A stretch of 64,000 nt of DNA from VAZQ01 sp963725185 (lineage in GTDB: Bacteria; Pseudomonadota; Alphaproteobacteria; Rhizobiales; Xanthobacteraceae): contig CAVRXO010000007.1 in assembly GCA_963725185.1 (NCBI GenBank), positions 1 to 64,000 on the forward strand, read 5' to 3'. The notes under the pieces are model-generated. The model searched no databases. It was not told where the DNA came from and saw nothing but the letters and a program-made list of their open reading frames with translations. A program made the position numbers and the translations under genes. Below are positions 10,350 through 17,845 of this stretch, piece by piece; the first letter of the stretch is position 1; every line of letters begins with the position of its first letter.

Positions 10350-10826
10350 TTAGTGGCTCGACAAAGCGATTGGGGGGCGAAGCATAGGCCAAATTCACGC
10401 ACCCCGTCCGAGGCCGTCCCCCTCCCCGCCAACTGTCGACAATAGCCGATATCTCGATCGGCAACTCAGGCGCTTGGCGATTTGCGCCCCAGACCTGTAA
10501 GCGACGTCAAGCCGTCATGCGACCAATTCGTTGCATCAGCATCTATTTGTCAGGGACGATCGCGTGATCGTCGTGCGCTGCAGTCTATTTGACGCGCCGC
10601 AATAAGAAAAGCTGAGCGTGTTTAGCAGCAAACAAAGCGACGAGCGAGGGTTTCGGAGAGAGTCGCGGCACCTCTCCAAAACTTAATTTTTCTGAGAAAC
10701 CTCCATCCTTTCAATTGCTTCAGCGTCGATTGGCGTGTCCACACAGGCCGGCGACCGCCTTGGACCGAACATTTCCGCTTCTGCAGCAACAAATCCTATG
10801 GATGCCTCATAAAGCAGAGAATAAAA
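10350..10826. other. Spacer between the two giant paralogues
   Basis: This 477-base stretch has no supported gene. It holds a small perfect hairpin (GACGATC/GATCGTC, 10555-10572) without a T run. The last 30 bases are A-rich (AATAAAA just before the ATG at 10827) and probably include the ribosome-binding region of the next gene. Confidence 0.45.
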
Positions 10827-13800
10827 ATGACAACAACATCTACCTTCACGCCCATCAACATTTCCCAGCCGATCGGCAGCGACGTCTATGTCGCGGCGGA
10901 CGGCATCGACACCGCCGGCGAGGTTGTCGGGTCTTATGGCTATACTGACGGCGACGACGACAGCTATTTCCATGGCTTCACCGCTACCGGAAGCGTCGGC
11001 ACGACATTCGATCCGCCCGGCTCCAGCAACACCAACGGGATCGGCATCACCGCCAGCGGTGAAATTTTCGGATCCTATGTCGACTGGGAGAACCGGCAGC
11101 ACGGATTCGTATATAGCAACGGCGCCTTCCAGCAAATCGACGTGCTCCTGGCGAGCAGCACCATCGTGGACGGCGTCACCAATGCCGGGACGATATTCGG
11201 AACCTATGTCGACGAGTTCGGTTTCGGTATCAACGGATTCATCGACAACAACGGCAACTTCACGATCGTCGACGTCCCCGGCGCTTCCACAACTTCCGTT
11301 TCCGGCCTCAATGCAGCCGGCGAGATCGTCGGGACCTATACGGACGGCAGCGGCCAGGCCCATGGCTTTACCGACATCAACGGCACCTTTGCGACGATCG
11401 ATCCGGCCGGATCGATCAGCACCAGCGTGGCCGGAGTCAGCGCCACCGGCGAGGTGGCCGGGAACTACGAAAACAGCTCCAGCGTCAACAACGGGTTCAT
11501 CGACAACAACGGCGTCATCACGGCGATCGTCATTCCCGGCGCCACCGAGACCGGCGTCTCGGCGATCAACGATGCCGGCGAAGTGGTCGGCTACTATGCC
11601 GACAGCCTCGGCAACGTGCACGGATTCATCGAACAGAACGGCGTCACCACAACGATCGATGTTCCCGGGGCGACCGAAACCGACATCAACGGTGTCAGCG
11701 ATTCCGGAATCATCACCGGATTCTACAATGACAGCTCCTACACCCAACATGGATTCGTCGGTGTTCCCGAAGGCCTCATAGTCGACGGGACCTTGTCCGA
11801 TGCGCCTCAGGGCGGCTCGCCTGTCGCGCTCCTCACGGGAGCGACCATCAGCGATCCCGGCAAAGCGAATCTCGCGAGCGCGAGCATCAGGGTCGCGAAC
11901 GGCGGCGGCAGTGCGGTTGCGGGCGACCAGCTGTTCGTCAACGGCCAGCAGAGCGGCACGATCGACGGCGGCGCGATCGCCGTCAGCTGGAACGCCAGCA
12001 CCGCGACCCTGACGTTGAGCGGCACGGCCTCGCCCGCCACCTACCAGACCCTGCTCAGCGAGGTCACCTACCAGGATACCGGGACCGACCCATCGAGCGG
12101 CAGCCATCCGCAGCGCACCGTCACCTGGTCGGTGAACGACGGAACCCAGAACCTCGTCACCACGTCGCAGGTCGCGATCGACCGCGCGCCGGTAGCGAAC
12201 AACGACACCGCCACCGACGTGGTCGGCACCATTCTGTCGGTCAGCGCCGCGGGCGGCGTGCTGGCGAACGATACCGATCCAGATGCCGATGCGCTGAGCG
12301 TGGCAAGCGTGAGCGACACTGCGAGCGGCACCGTCGTGGTCGGCCAGCGGATTGCGGGCCGCTATGGCCACCTCTGGCTCAGTGCGAACGGGTCGTACAC
12401 CTATACGGCCGATATCGGCTCGGCGATCAACAGCGCGGCGACCGGAAGCCACCTCCAGGATGTCTTCAGCTATACCACAGGCGACGGCAATGGCGGCAGC
12501 TCGAATACCGCCACGCTCGATATCACCCTGGATCGCCCGCCCGCGGTGACGGTGTCCAACGTAACGCTGCCGGCGAGCAGCATCGTTGCAGCCTCGAGCC
12601 TGTTTTCCGTCGGCAACCCCGACCCCGACGGCGATCCGATCACGCAGTATTCGTTCTACGATGATTCGAGGACGGCCAGCAGCGGCGAATTCCTGCTCAA
12701 CGGGGCGGCGCAGCCGAAGGGCACCTACCAGCCGCTGTTCGTGAGTGCAGCCCAGCTGTCGCAGGTCACGTTCGAGGCGGGCGCCGGCGGAACCGCAGAT
12801 GATCTCTATATCGCCGCCTATGACGGAAGCGTGGTCAGCAATATCGCCCATCTTCAGGTCAGCGCTGCCGAACCACCAGCGCCGGCTGTGACCGCGTCGA
12901 ACCTCACGCTGCCGCAGAACGATATCGTTGCGGCATCGAGCCTGTTTTCCGTGACCAACCCCGCGGGCGCTTCGCCAACCACCCAGTATTCGTTTTACGA
13001 TGATTCGAGGACGGCCAGCAGCGGCGAGTTCCTGCTCAACGGCGTGGCGCAGCCGAAGGGCACCTACCAGCCGCTGTTCGTGAGTGCATCCCAGTTGTCG
13101 CAGGTCACGTTCGAGGCGGGCGCCGGCGGAACCGCAGACGACCTCTATATCGCGGCGTATGACGGAAGCGTGGTCAGCAATATCGCTCACCTTCAGGTCA
13201 ACGCTGCCACGCCACCCGCGCCGGTCGTGACAGCATCGAACGTCACGCTGCCGCAGGACGATATCGTTGCGGCATCGAGCCTGTTTTCCGTGACCAACCC
13301 CGCGGGCGCTTCGCCGACCACCCAGTATTCGTTTTACGACGATTCGAGGACGGCCAGCAGCGGAGAGTTCCTGCTCAACGGCGTGGCGCAGCCGAAGGGC
13401 ACCTACCAGCCGCTGTTCGTGAGCGCATCCCAGTTGTCGCAGGTCACGTTCGAGGCGGGCGCCGGCGGAACCGTAGATGATCTTTATATCGCGGCCTATG
13501 ACGGAAGCGTGGTCAGCAATATCACTCACCTTCAGGTGAGTGCTGCCACGCCACCCGCACCGGTCGTAACCGCGTCGAACGTCACGCTGCCGCAGGACGA
13601 TATCGTTGCGGCATCGAGCCTGTTTTCCGTGACCAACCCCGCGGGCGCCTCGCCGACCACTCAGTATTCGTTCTACGACGACTCGCGGACGGCCAGCAGC
13701 GGCGAGTTCCTGCTCAACGGGGCGGCGCAGCCGAAGGGCACCTACCAGCCGCTGTTCGTGAACGCTTCCCAGCTGTCGCAGGTCACGTTCGAGGCGGGCG

Positions 13801-14426
13801 CCGGCGGAACCGCAGATGATCTCTATATCGCCGCCTATGACGGAAGCGTGGTCAGCAATATCGCTCACCTTCAGGTGAGTGCTGCCGAACCACCAGCGCC
13901 GGTCGTGACAGCATTGAACGTCACGCTGCCGCAGAACGATATCGTTGCGGCATCAAGCCTGTTTTCCGTGACCAACCCCGCGGGCGCCTCGCCGACCACC
14001 CAGTATTCGTTTTACGACGATTCGAGGACGGCCAGCAGCGGCGAGTTCCTGCTCAACGGCGTGGCGCAGCCGAAGGGTACCTACCAGCCGCTGTTCGTGA
14101 GCGCATCCCAGCTATCGCAGGTTACATTCGAGGCGGGCGCCGCCGGAACCGCAGATGATCTCTATATAGCCGCCTATGACGGAAGCGTGGTCAGCAATAT
14201 CGCTCACCTTCAGGTCAGCGCTACCACCTCGGCGCAACCCGCCGGCCAGGGCTCGCCTGCCGATGGCGCGCCGGGCAGCCTCAATCATACCGTCTTGCTG
14301 TTGGACCAATACATGGCAGCCGGCTTCGGGGGTTCGGATTTTGGCCCTACCAGTCCGGTGCCCGATCCGAAAGGAGTTTTCCAGGATCAGCCAACCGTCC
14401 TGGCTCCGACGCCGCTGGCTCACTAA
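10827..14426 (+). CDS. Giant secreted-type protein: seven-repeat propeller-like domain plus VCBS and 113-residue repeats
   Basis: This is an intact 1,199-residue protein. Residues 1 to about 315 consist of seven repeats of about 43 residues with the pattern IDVPGATETxxxGxxxxGEVVGxYxDxxGxxHGF. They resemble HAF-type extracellular repeats and have the number needed for a seven-bladed propeller. Then comes an Ig-like module (GGGSAVAGDQLFVNGQQSG), a cadherin/VCBS module (GGVLANDTDPDADALSVASV), five 113-residue repeats and the tail LNHTVLLLDQYMAAGFG. Everything after the propeller is paralogous to the protein encoded at 5523-10349. No signal peptide is visible. The make-up is that of an adhesin or matrix protein exported by type I secretion, but no exporter for it is in the window. 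The start is supported by an A-rich upstream stretch. Confidence 0.85.
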   Translation: MTTTSTFTPINISQPIGSDVYVAADGIDTAGEVVGSYGYTDGDDDSYFHGFTATGSVGTTFDPPGSSNTNGIGITASGEIFGSYVDWENRQHGFVYSNGAFQQIDVLLASSTIVDGVTNAGTIFGTYVDEFGFGINGFIDNNGNFTIVDVPGASTTSVSGLNAAGEIVGTYTDGSGQAHGFTDINGTFATIDPAGSISTSVAGVSATGEVAGNYENSSSVNNGFIDNNGVITAIVIPGATETGVSAINDAGEVVGYYADSLGNVHGFIEQNGVTTTIDVPGATETDINGVSDSGIITGFYNDSSYTQHGFVGVPEGLIVDGTLSDAPQGGSPVALLTGATISDPGKANLASASIRVANGGGSAVAGDQLFVNGQQSGTIDGGAIAVSWNASTATLTLSGTASPATYQTLLSEVTYQDTGTDPSSGSHPQRTVTWSVNDGTQNLVTTSQVAIDRAPVANNDTATDVVGTILSVSAAGGVLANDTDPDADALSVASVSDTASGTVVVGQRIAGRYGHLWLSANGSYTYTADIGSAINSAATGSHLQDVFSYTTGDGNGGSSNTATLDITLDRPPAVTVSNVTLPASSIVAASSLFSVGNPDPDGDPITQYSFYDDSRTASSGEFLLNGAAQPKGTYQPLFVSAAQLSQVTFEAGAGGTADDLYIAAYDGSVVSNIAHLQVSAAEPPAPAVTASNLTLPQNDIVAASSLFSVTNPAGASPTTQYSFYDDSRTASSGEFLLNGVAQPKGTYQPLFVSASQLSQVTFEAGAGGTADDLYIAAYDGSVVSNIAHLQVNAATPPAPVVTASNVTLPQDDIVAASSLFSVTNPAGASPTTQYSFYDDSRTASSGEFLLNGVAQPKGTYQPLFVSASQLSQVTFEAGAGGTVDDLYIAAYDGSVVSNITHLQVSAATPPAPVVTASNVTLPQDDIVAASSLFSVTNPAGASPTTQYSFYDDSRTASSGEFLLNGAAQPKGTYQPLFVNASQLSQVTFEAGAGGTADDLYIAAYDGSVVSNIAHLQVSAAEPPAPVVTALNVTLPQNDIVAASSLFSVTNPAGASPTTQYSFYDDSRTASSGEFLLNGVAQPKGTYQPLFVSASQLSQVTFEAGAAGTADDLYIAAYDGSVVSNIAHLQVSATTSAQPAGQGSPADGAPGSLNHTVLLLDQYMAAGFGGSDFGPTSPVPDPKGVFQDQPTVLAPTPLAH
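12540..14242 (+). repeat. Five tandem 339-bp coding repeats in the second giant gene
   Basis: Units start near 12548, 12887, 13226, 13565 and 13904, again with an exact 339-base period. The first unit carries NPDPDGDPITQYSFYDD, like the first unit of the upstream paralogue. The ALNVTLPQND variant in unit 5 also occurs in unit 4 of the upstream gene, a sign of exchange between the arrays. Confidence 0.9.
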
Positions 14427-15020
14427 GCGGGGTGCGACTGCTTCGAGGCAGTGAATCGAGATGTAGGGCGCAAGGGGAGGAAAGCCGGGTGCGACGAAGG
14501 AGGCGTTTGGGAATGCAATGAACGGAGGGCCTGTTGCTGATCCGCCACGGCCCGTGCGGGCTACCAGCAGTTGGGGCTACCAGATCCACCTCTACCGCGC
14601 GTTTCATCCGTTTGTGCAATCCGACCACGCTTCATTTGTTTCCAGGCGATGGCGCGCAGCCGTCGCCTAGTCTAAGTCTAGTCCACTATTCCAGGGCGCG
14701 TAACACCGTTGGGATTTCGCAGAAGCCGAAATAGCCACGCCACCCGATGAGGTAGACGGCCGCTCTTTTGACAATTCTGCGCGAGGCTCCCGCTCGGGGC
14801 CGGGGCGTCAGCTCCCGACTCTCGCTTTGAACCGGGCCACGGTCTGTGGCGCAAAGGTGATCACTTCTGTCCGCGCTGGGCAGGTTATAACCAAACTTTA
14901 TTCTTGAGGATCTTGTTGATCTCAACGGCCGCCACGCATCCTCCCAAGGAGCGACAAGGGATGCCAACGACGGCCGCAGTTGGCGAGATCCTGTTGATCG
15001 AACCAAAGAGCGTCTACGGC
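14427..15020. other. Non-coding stretch after the giant genes
   Basis: About 590 bases carry no credible gene on either strand. A short stem (ACTGC/GCAGT) sits just after the giant gene but has no T run. This is the left boundary zone of the accessory region. Confidence 0.45.
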
Positions 15021-15220
15021 TCATTTTCGAGATTTTTCTGTCGATCGCTTCCGCAGGAGGACGCCCGGGCCTCCGCCGTTCTCGTCGATGAACTCGACGC
15101 CGGCTGTCTCAAAGGTGCGCCGTATAACGTCGAGGGTCGCACGGCGTGGCTGACCGAGCTCCGCCTCGGATTGATACAGTCACTGTGCCAGACGGTCGAG
15201 ACGCGGATCCGCCGGCCAAG
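15021..15220 (-). pseudogene. Remnant of an XRE-family regulator (C-terminus)
   Basis: Read on the minus strand, this stretch encodes ATLDVIRRTFETAGVEFIDE, continuing NGGGPGVLLRKRSTEKSRK and a stop at 15021-15023. This is the C-terminal signature of a common rhizobial XRE regulator family. An in-frame TGA interrupts the frame just upstream (after DPRLDRLAQ), and no helix-turn-helix precedes it. A near twin lies at 16828-16971, and an intact relative lies next to that twin. Confidence 0.6.
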
Positions 15221-15439
15221 CCCGCCGCTTTGGGGGGCATGGGGAAGAGGCGACAGTTCCGACGGCTTCCTCGCTGAGACTTCGTCCGCTTCATCTCGCT
15301 TGCGCACAGCGCACCTTGGGTTGGTTTTTCGAGACGATCTTCACCGGCATTAAGGGGCACGCCCATTCGGATCATTCGCCACCAACTCGCGGCTTAGTGG
15401 AATTGTCAGCGCGTCGTGCAAGATCAGGAACAAGAAAGG

Positions 15440-15643
15440 CTAATATCGATGCTGCGGGGTACGAATCAGCTCACATGCGTCAATCCGCATGGCATCGGCG
15501 AGGCGTCCAAGAACCGTCACACTCGCTGATACGGCAGCTCGTTCAATCGACCCCAGATAGCGGGCACTTAGCCCAGCCCGGTGGGCCAATTCCTCTTGGG
15601 TTAGCCTCCTTTCGCGGCGTTCGCGCCGCACGTTGACTGCCAT
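15440..15643 (-). CDS. Small XRE-family helix-turn-helix repressor, controller-protein size
   Basis: This is a 67-residue single-domain DNA-binding protein. RRLTQEELAHRAGLSARYLG forms the helix-turn-helix and VTVLGRLADAMRIDACELI completes the five-helix lambda-repressor-like fold. I chose the ATG at 15643 because AAAGAGGG precedes it; frames open to 15679 lack a ribosome site. The size and fold match controller (C) proteins of restriction-modification systems and small phage repressors. Two 14-bp palindromes lie 41-69 bases upstream, a good arrangement for autoregulation. No methylase or endonuclease gene is adjacent, so a restriction role is not supported. The divergent neighbour at 15721 may share the control region. 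Confidence 0.75.
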   Translation of the reverse strand: MAVNVRRERRERRLTQEELAHRAGLSARYLGSIERAAVSASVTVLGRLADAMRIDACELIRTPQHRY

Positions 15644-15683
15644 GACCCTCTTTAAGTCCATGAGGGAAATGGCAAACATGGGA

Positions 15684-15712
15684 GGAACGATCTTTCCAGG
15701 AACGATCGTTCC
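15684..15712. promoter_or_regulatory. Tandem 14-bp palindromic operators
   Basis: GGAACGATCGTTCC (15699-15712) is a perfect palindrome. GGAACGATCTTTCC (15684-15697) differs from it at one base. The centres are 15 bp apart. They lie between the small XRE gene and a divergently transcribed gene, as expected for cooperative dimer binding and autoregulation. Binding by the XRE protein is inferred. Confidence 0.65.
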
Positions 15713-15720
15713 GATTTTGC

Positions 15721-16233
15721 TTGAATGTTGCAGTCTTTAGTCGATATCTTGTGGCGAAAGACGTGGCCGCCGATGCTGAGGCCCGACTTACCGCTTCAAG
15801 GCCTATTTGTGGGCTGCCAGTCATGGAACTGCCGAGCTTAGAGCTTGCGCTAGAAGATTTCGTTCGTGATCTCCAAATGGCTGGTTTGATCACGCGCAAT
15901 GCCAGTCGCCTTGATGCGTTCAGGCGAAAGTACCGCACTGAATTGGCGTTTATCTGCCTGTACATGGGAGAAATCGGAGCGCTTGCCGGTAAGCCAAGTT
16001 ACCATCCCGCACCGCCTGGGAAATGCGATCTTTGCAATAATGCTATCTCCAGCTACGGATTCTTCGTCGATGGAATGATTGATGAGGTTGCATGGATGAA
16101 CATGTGCGCTCGTTGCTACATTATCAAAGGCCGCGGGATTGGTCTGGGAGTTGGACGAATCTACCAAGCGGTGAAGGAGAATCGGTGGAGATTGGCAGGC
16201 GGGGCTAAACCAACCGCTTCGAGCAGATCGTGA
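15721..16233 (+). CDS. Conserved hypothetical protein with a four-cysteine zinc motif
   Basis: The open frame gives 170 residues from a TTG at 15721, or 136 from the ATG at 15823; the true start is undecided. The C-terminal half has CDLC (102-105) and CARC (129-132) flanking FVDGMIDEVAWMNM, followed by GRGIGLGVGRIYQ. This is a divergent form of a small proteobacterial family, often phage-linked, with the pattern CxxC, FVDG, WxxMCxxC and GxGxGxGQxY; I know no function for that family. A zinc ribbon is likely. It is divergent from the XRE gene and shares its operator region. Base composition is lower in GC than the sugar genes, consistent with acquired DNA. Confidence 0.6.
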   Translation: MNVAVFSRYLVAKDVAADAEARLTASRPICGLPVMELPSLELALEDFVRDLQMAGLITRNASRLDAFRRKYRTELAFICLYMGEIGALAGKPSYHPAPPGKCDLCNNAISSYGFFVDGMIDEVAWMNMCARCYIIKGRGIGLGVGRIYQAVKENRWRLAGGAKPTASSRS

Positions 16234-16311
16234 TTTGCTCAAAAGCCTGGCGTTCCGGGGAAATCGCAAGCTTGCAGGGGAGCGGCATTAGCTCGTCTAA
16301 ACTTCACAAAT

Positions 16312-16722
16312 GTGCCGGAAGCCACCGCGGCCCCAATTGCCGCGAGTAGGGGGGCTCGATTGGGACGAATAGCAATTATCCTTATTGCGGCAGTTTGCTT
16401 TGGATGCGCCGAGCAAAGCCAAATCGCTACGCCCTCCGAAACGCCGATGACAGTGAACCCAGCCGCGGTAGCGACTGAGCAGCTTCGGCGAGCGCTGCAG
16501 GAAGATCAAGAAGGCAGCTATCGGCAGCAACAAGCCGATGCCTACGACCGCCAGCAGTGCCTGTCCCAAGGCTACGTGGAGTTCTCAGCGGAGTACGGTG
16601 AATGCTGCTCCCATCTATCCCTGCAAAGGCGAGGGATTAGTGGGATCAGTCCAATACCAGCCGGCGGGGGTTGTCGATCCGTCGAAGTCGCCGACGGTAT
16701 CTGGGATACAAAGTGCAATTGA
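16312..16722 (+). CDS. Possible small lipoprotein
   Basis: The 136-residue frame begins with a basic stretch and a hydrophobic segment (IAIILIAAVCFGCAEQ) that resembles a lipoprotein signal ending at Cys. A polar, Gln-rich region follows (EDQEGSYRQQQADAYDRQQC). After about residue 95 the sequence becomes less protein-like, and another frame stays open to 16954, so a frameshift near 16600 is possible. No relatives are recognised. It lies between decayed XRE fragments in the accessory region. Confidence 0.4.
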   Translation: MPEATAAPIAASRGARLGRIAIILIAAVCFGCAEQSQIATPSETPMTVNPAAVATEQLRRALQEDQEGSYRQQQADAYDRQQCLSQGYVEFSAEYGECCSHLSLQRRGISGISPIPAGGGCRSVEVADGIWDTKCN

Positions 16723-16827
16723 CCCGTGCCGTCGGAAAGCTCGCCATTTATTGGAACCATGGCTCAGCCTGGATGAATTGAGGATGCGCCTGCCTGGGTC
16801 AATCCAGGTCACCAGCTTTCTTTCTCA

Positions 16828-16971
16828 TTTCCGCGATTTTTCCGATGATCGCTTTCGAAGGCGGTCGCCTGGGGCCCCGCCGTTCTCGTCAATGAAGTCG
16901 GCGCCGGCCGCCTTAAGCGCGCACCGTATCACGTCGAGGGTGGCACGTTGTTGAGCCCAGCTTAGCAGCAG
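16828..16971 (-). pseudogene. Second remnant of an XRE regulator C-terminus
   Basis: The minus strand reads SWAQQRATLDVIRCALKAAG, then ADFIDENGGAPGDRLRKRSS, EKSRK and a stop. It follows directly after the stop codon of the intact XRE gene at 16972. It matches the remnant at 15021 almost word for word at its end (RKRSxEKSRK). No start or helix-turn-helix belongs to it, so it is the tail of a lost copy. Confidence 0.6.
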
Positions 16972-17217
16972 TCATTTGCGCCGACGCGGCTTTCGGAAGC
17001 GCACACCTAACCCTCCCCCGTTTTCATCAATAAACTCAATTCCAGCTGTCTCGATTGCGCGCTGCAGCTTCTCGCGTGCTTCGTCTGACACTCGCGGGCC
17101 GAATCCCGCTTCGAGTCGCTTGACGGTGGGAAGCGATAGTCCAGCGCGTTCGGCAAGCTCGGACTGAGACCAACCCAAGAGCCCACGGGCGGCGCGGAGC
17201 TGTTCAATCGTGATCAC
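16972..17217 (-). CDS. XRE-family transcriptional regulator (FIDENGGG type)
   Basis: This is an 81-residue protein from a GTG start (ITIEQLRAARGLLGWSQSEL), typical for this rhizobial family. A TTG further upstream would place the start inside the operator and is unlikely. The helix-turn-helix is WSQSELAERAGLSLPTVKRL; the C-terminal signature is GIEFIDENGGGLGVRFRKP. It is divergent from the recombination operon that starts at 17348. Two palindromic sites lie between them, as in a phage repressor region. It most likely represses itself and the recombination genes. Confidence 0.8.
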   Translation of the reverse strand: MITIEQLRAARGLLGWSQSELAERAGLSLPTVKRLEAGFGPRVSDEAREKLQRAIETAGIEFIDENGGGLGVRFRKPRRRK

Positions 17218-17231
17218 GGAAGAGATTCCCC

Positions 17232-17274
17232 TTGATCCCAATTGGATCAATAGCTATGATCCCTTTTGGATCAT
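17232..17274. promoter_or_regulatory. Paired palindromic operators TGATCC-N5-GGATCA
   Basis: TTGATCCCAATTGGATCAA (17232-17250) and ATGATCCCTTTTGGATCAT (17256-17274) each have 7-bp arms around a 5-base spacer. The centres are 24 bp apart. They sit upstream of the XRE start (17217) and about 75 bases before the divergent operon start. Repressor binding is inferred from the layout. Confidence 0.7.
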
Positions 17275-17347
17275 TCGGGCGACTCGCGCGGAGGGTCCAT
17301 CGCCCATAGCCCTAAACCAATGAGGGTTCCAGCGCACGGAGAATGTA

Positions 17348-17845
17348 ATGACAACGAACATATCACTTCCTGACAAATATCTCGATAGACGCGGCTTCTT
17401 CGGCGGCTCCGATGTCCGGATCATCCTGGGCTCCGATGAACCGGCCCCCCTTCGACTGTGGCATGAAAAGCGGCGCCGGACCGAATCGGAAGACACCTCT
17501 GGCAAGCCCAATGGGTTTCAGCCTTGTGATCGCCCGAGTGCCAAACTAGCCGGTAGCCCCGTCCTCGCAGCACACGCCGAATTTGTCGCCGCCCTGGCCG
17601 GGCACCCCCCGCACACGATCCCGCTCGATGCTGACGCCATCGACCTTGAGGATCGTGCCGACCACTTGAACAAGGTGCTCAGGGCTCTTTCGGTCTATGT
17701 GGCCGTGATCCTCGACGATACCGCGCAGAACGTCCCCGGCACGCTCGATCTTCCCGACATCGAAGCGGTCCTTGCCGACCTCGCATCCGACGTGACCGGC
17801 AATATCCAGCACGCAGCCGATGGCATGGCAGGGAGGGTCGCATGA
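17348..17845 (+). CDS. Hypothetical protein with a YqaJ-like N-terminal fragment
   Basis: This 165-residue protein is the first gene of the recombination operon. Residues 8-45 (DRRGFFGGSDVRIILGSDE, then LRLWHEKRR) closely match the first 40 residues of the next gene's YqaJ protein. The nuclease residues of that family are absent. From about residue 70 it switches to an unrelated acidic helical domain (ALAGHPPHTIPLDADAIDLE, then HLNKVLRALSVYVAVILDD). It looks like a partial duplication of the nuclease N-terminus fused to a different domain. Its stop overlaps the yqaJ-like start (ATGA), implying coupled translation. A regulatory or structural partner of the exonuclease is plausible but unproven. 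Confidence 0.65.
   Translation: MTTNISLPDKYLDRRGFFGGSDVRIILGSDEPAPLRLWHEKRRRTESEDTSGKPNGFQPCDRPSAKLAGSPVLAAHAEFVAALAGHPPHTIPLDADAIDLEDRADHLNKVLRALSVYVAVILDDTAQNVPGTLDLPDIEAVLADLASDVTGNIQHAADGMAGRVA

Noticed and set aside
10555..10572. Perfect 7-bp hairpin between the giant genes as a terminator
   Set aside because: There is no T run on either side and it lies 200 bases past the stop codon.
10683..13868. A 1,061-codon open frame on the minus strand
   Set aside because: It is antisense to the intact giant gene. The 339-bp period is divisible by three and the GC-rich codons lack reverse-complement stops, so the frame stays open by composition. Its protein is Arg/His-rich without motifs.
8798..14242. 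Regular repeats that could suggest a CRISPR array or satellite
   Set aside because: The 339-bp units are coding, in frame and have no unique spacers.
14904..15353. A 149-codon plus-strand frame
   Set aside because: The opposite strand carries the recognisable XRE tail, and this frame has no coherent domain.
15440..15712. A restriction-modification system around the controller-like XRE protein
   Set aside because: No methyltransferase or endonuclease motif is found within reach on either strand.
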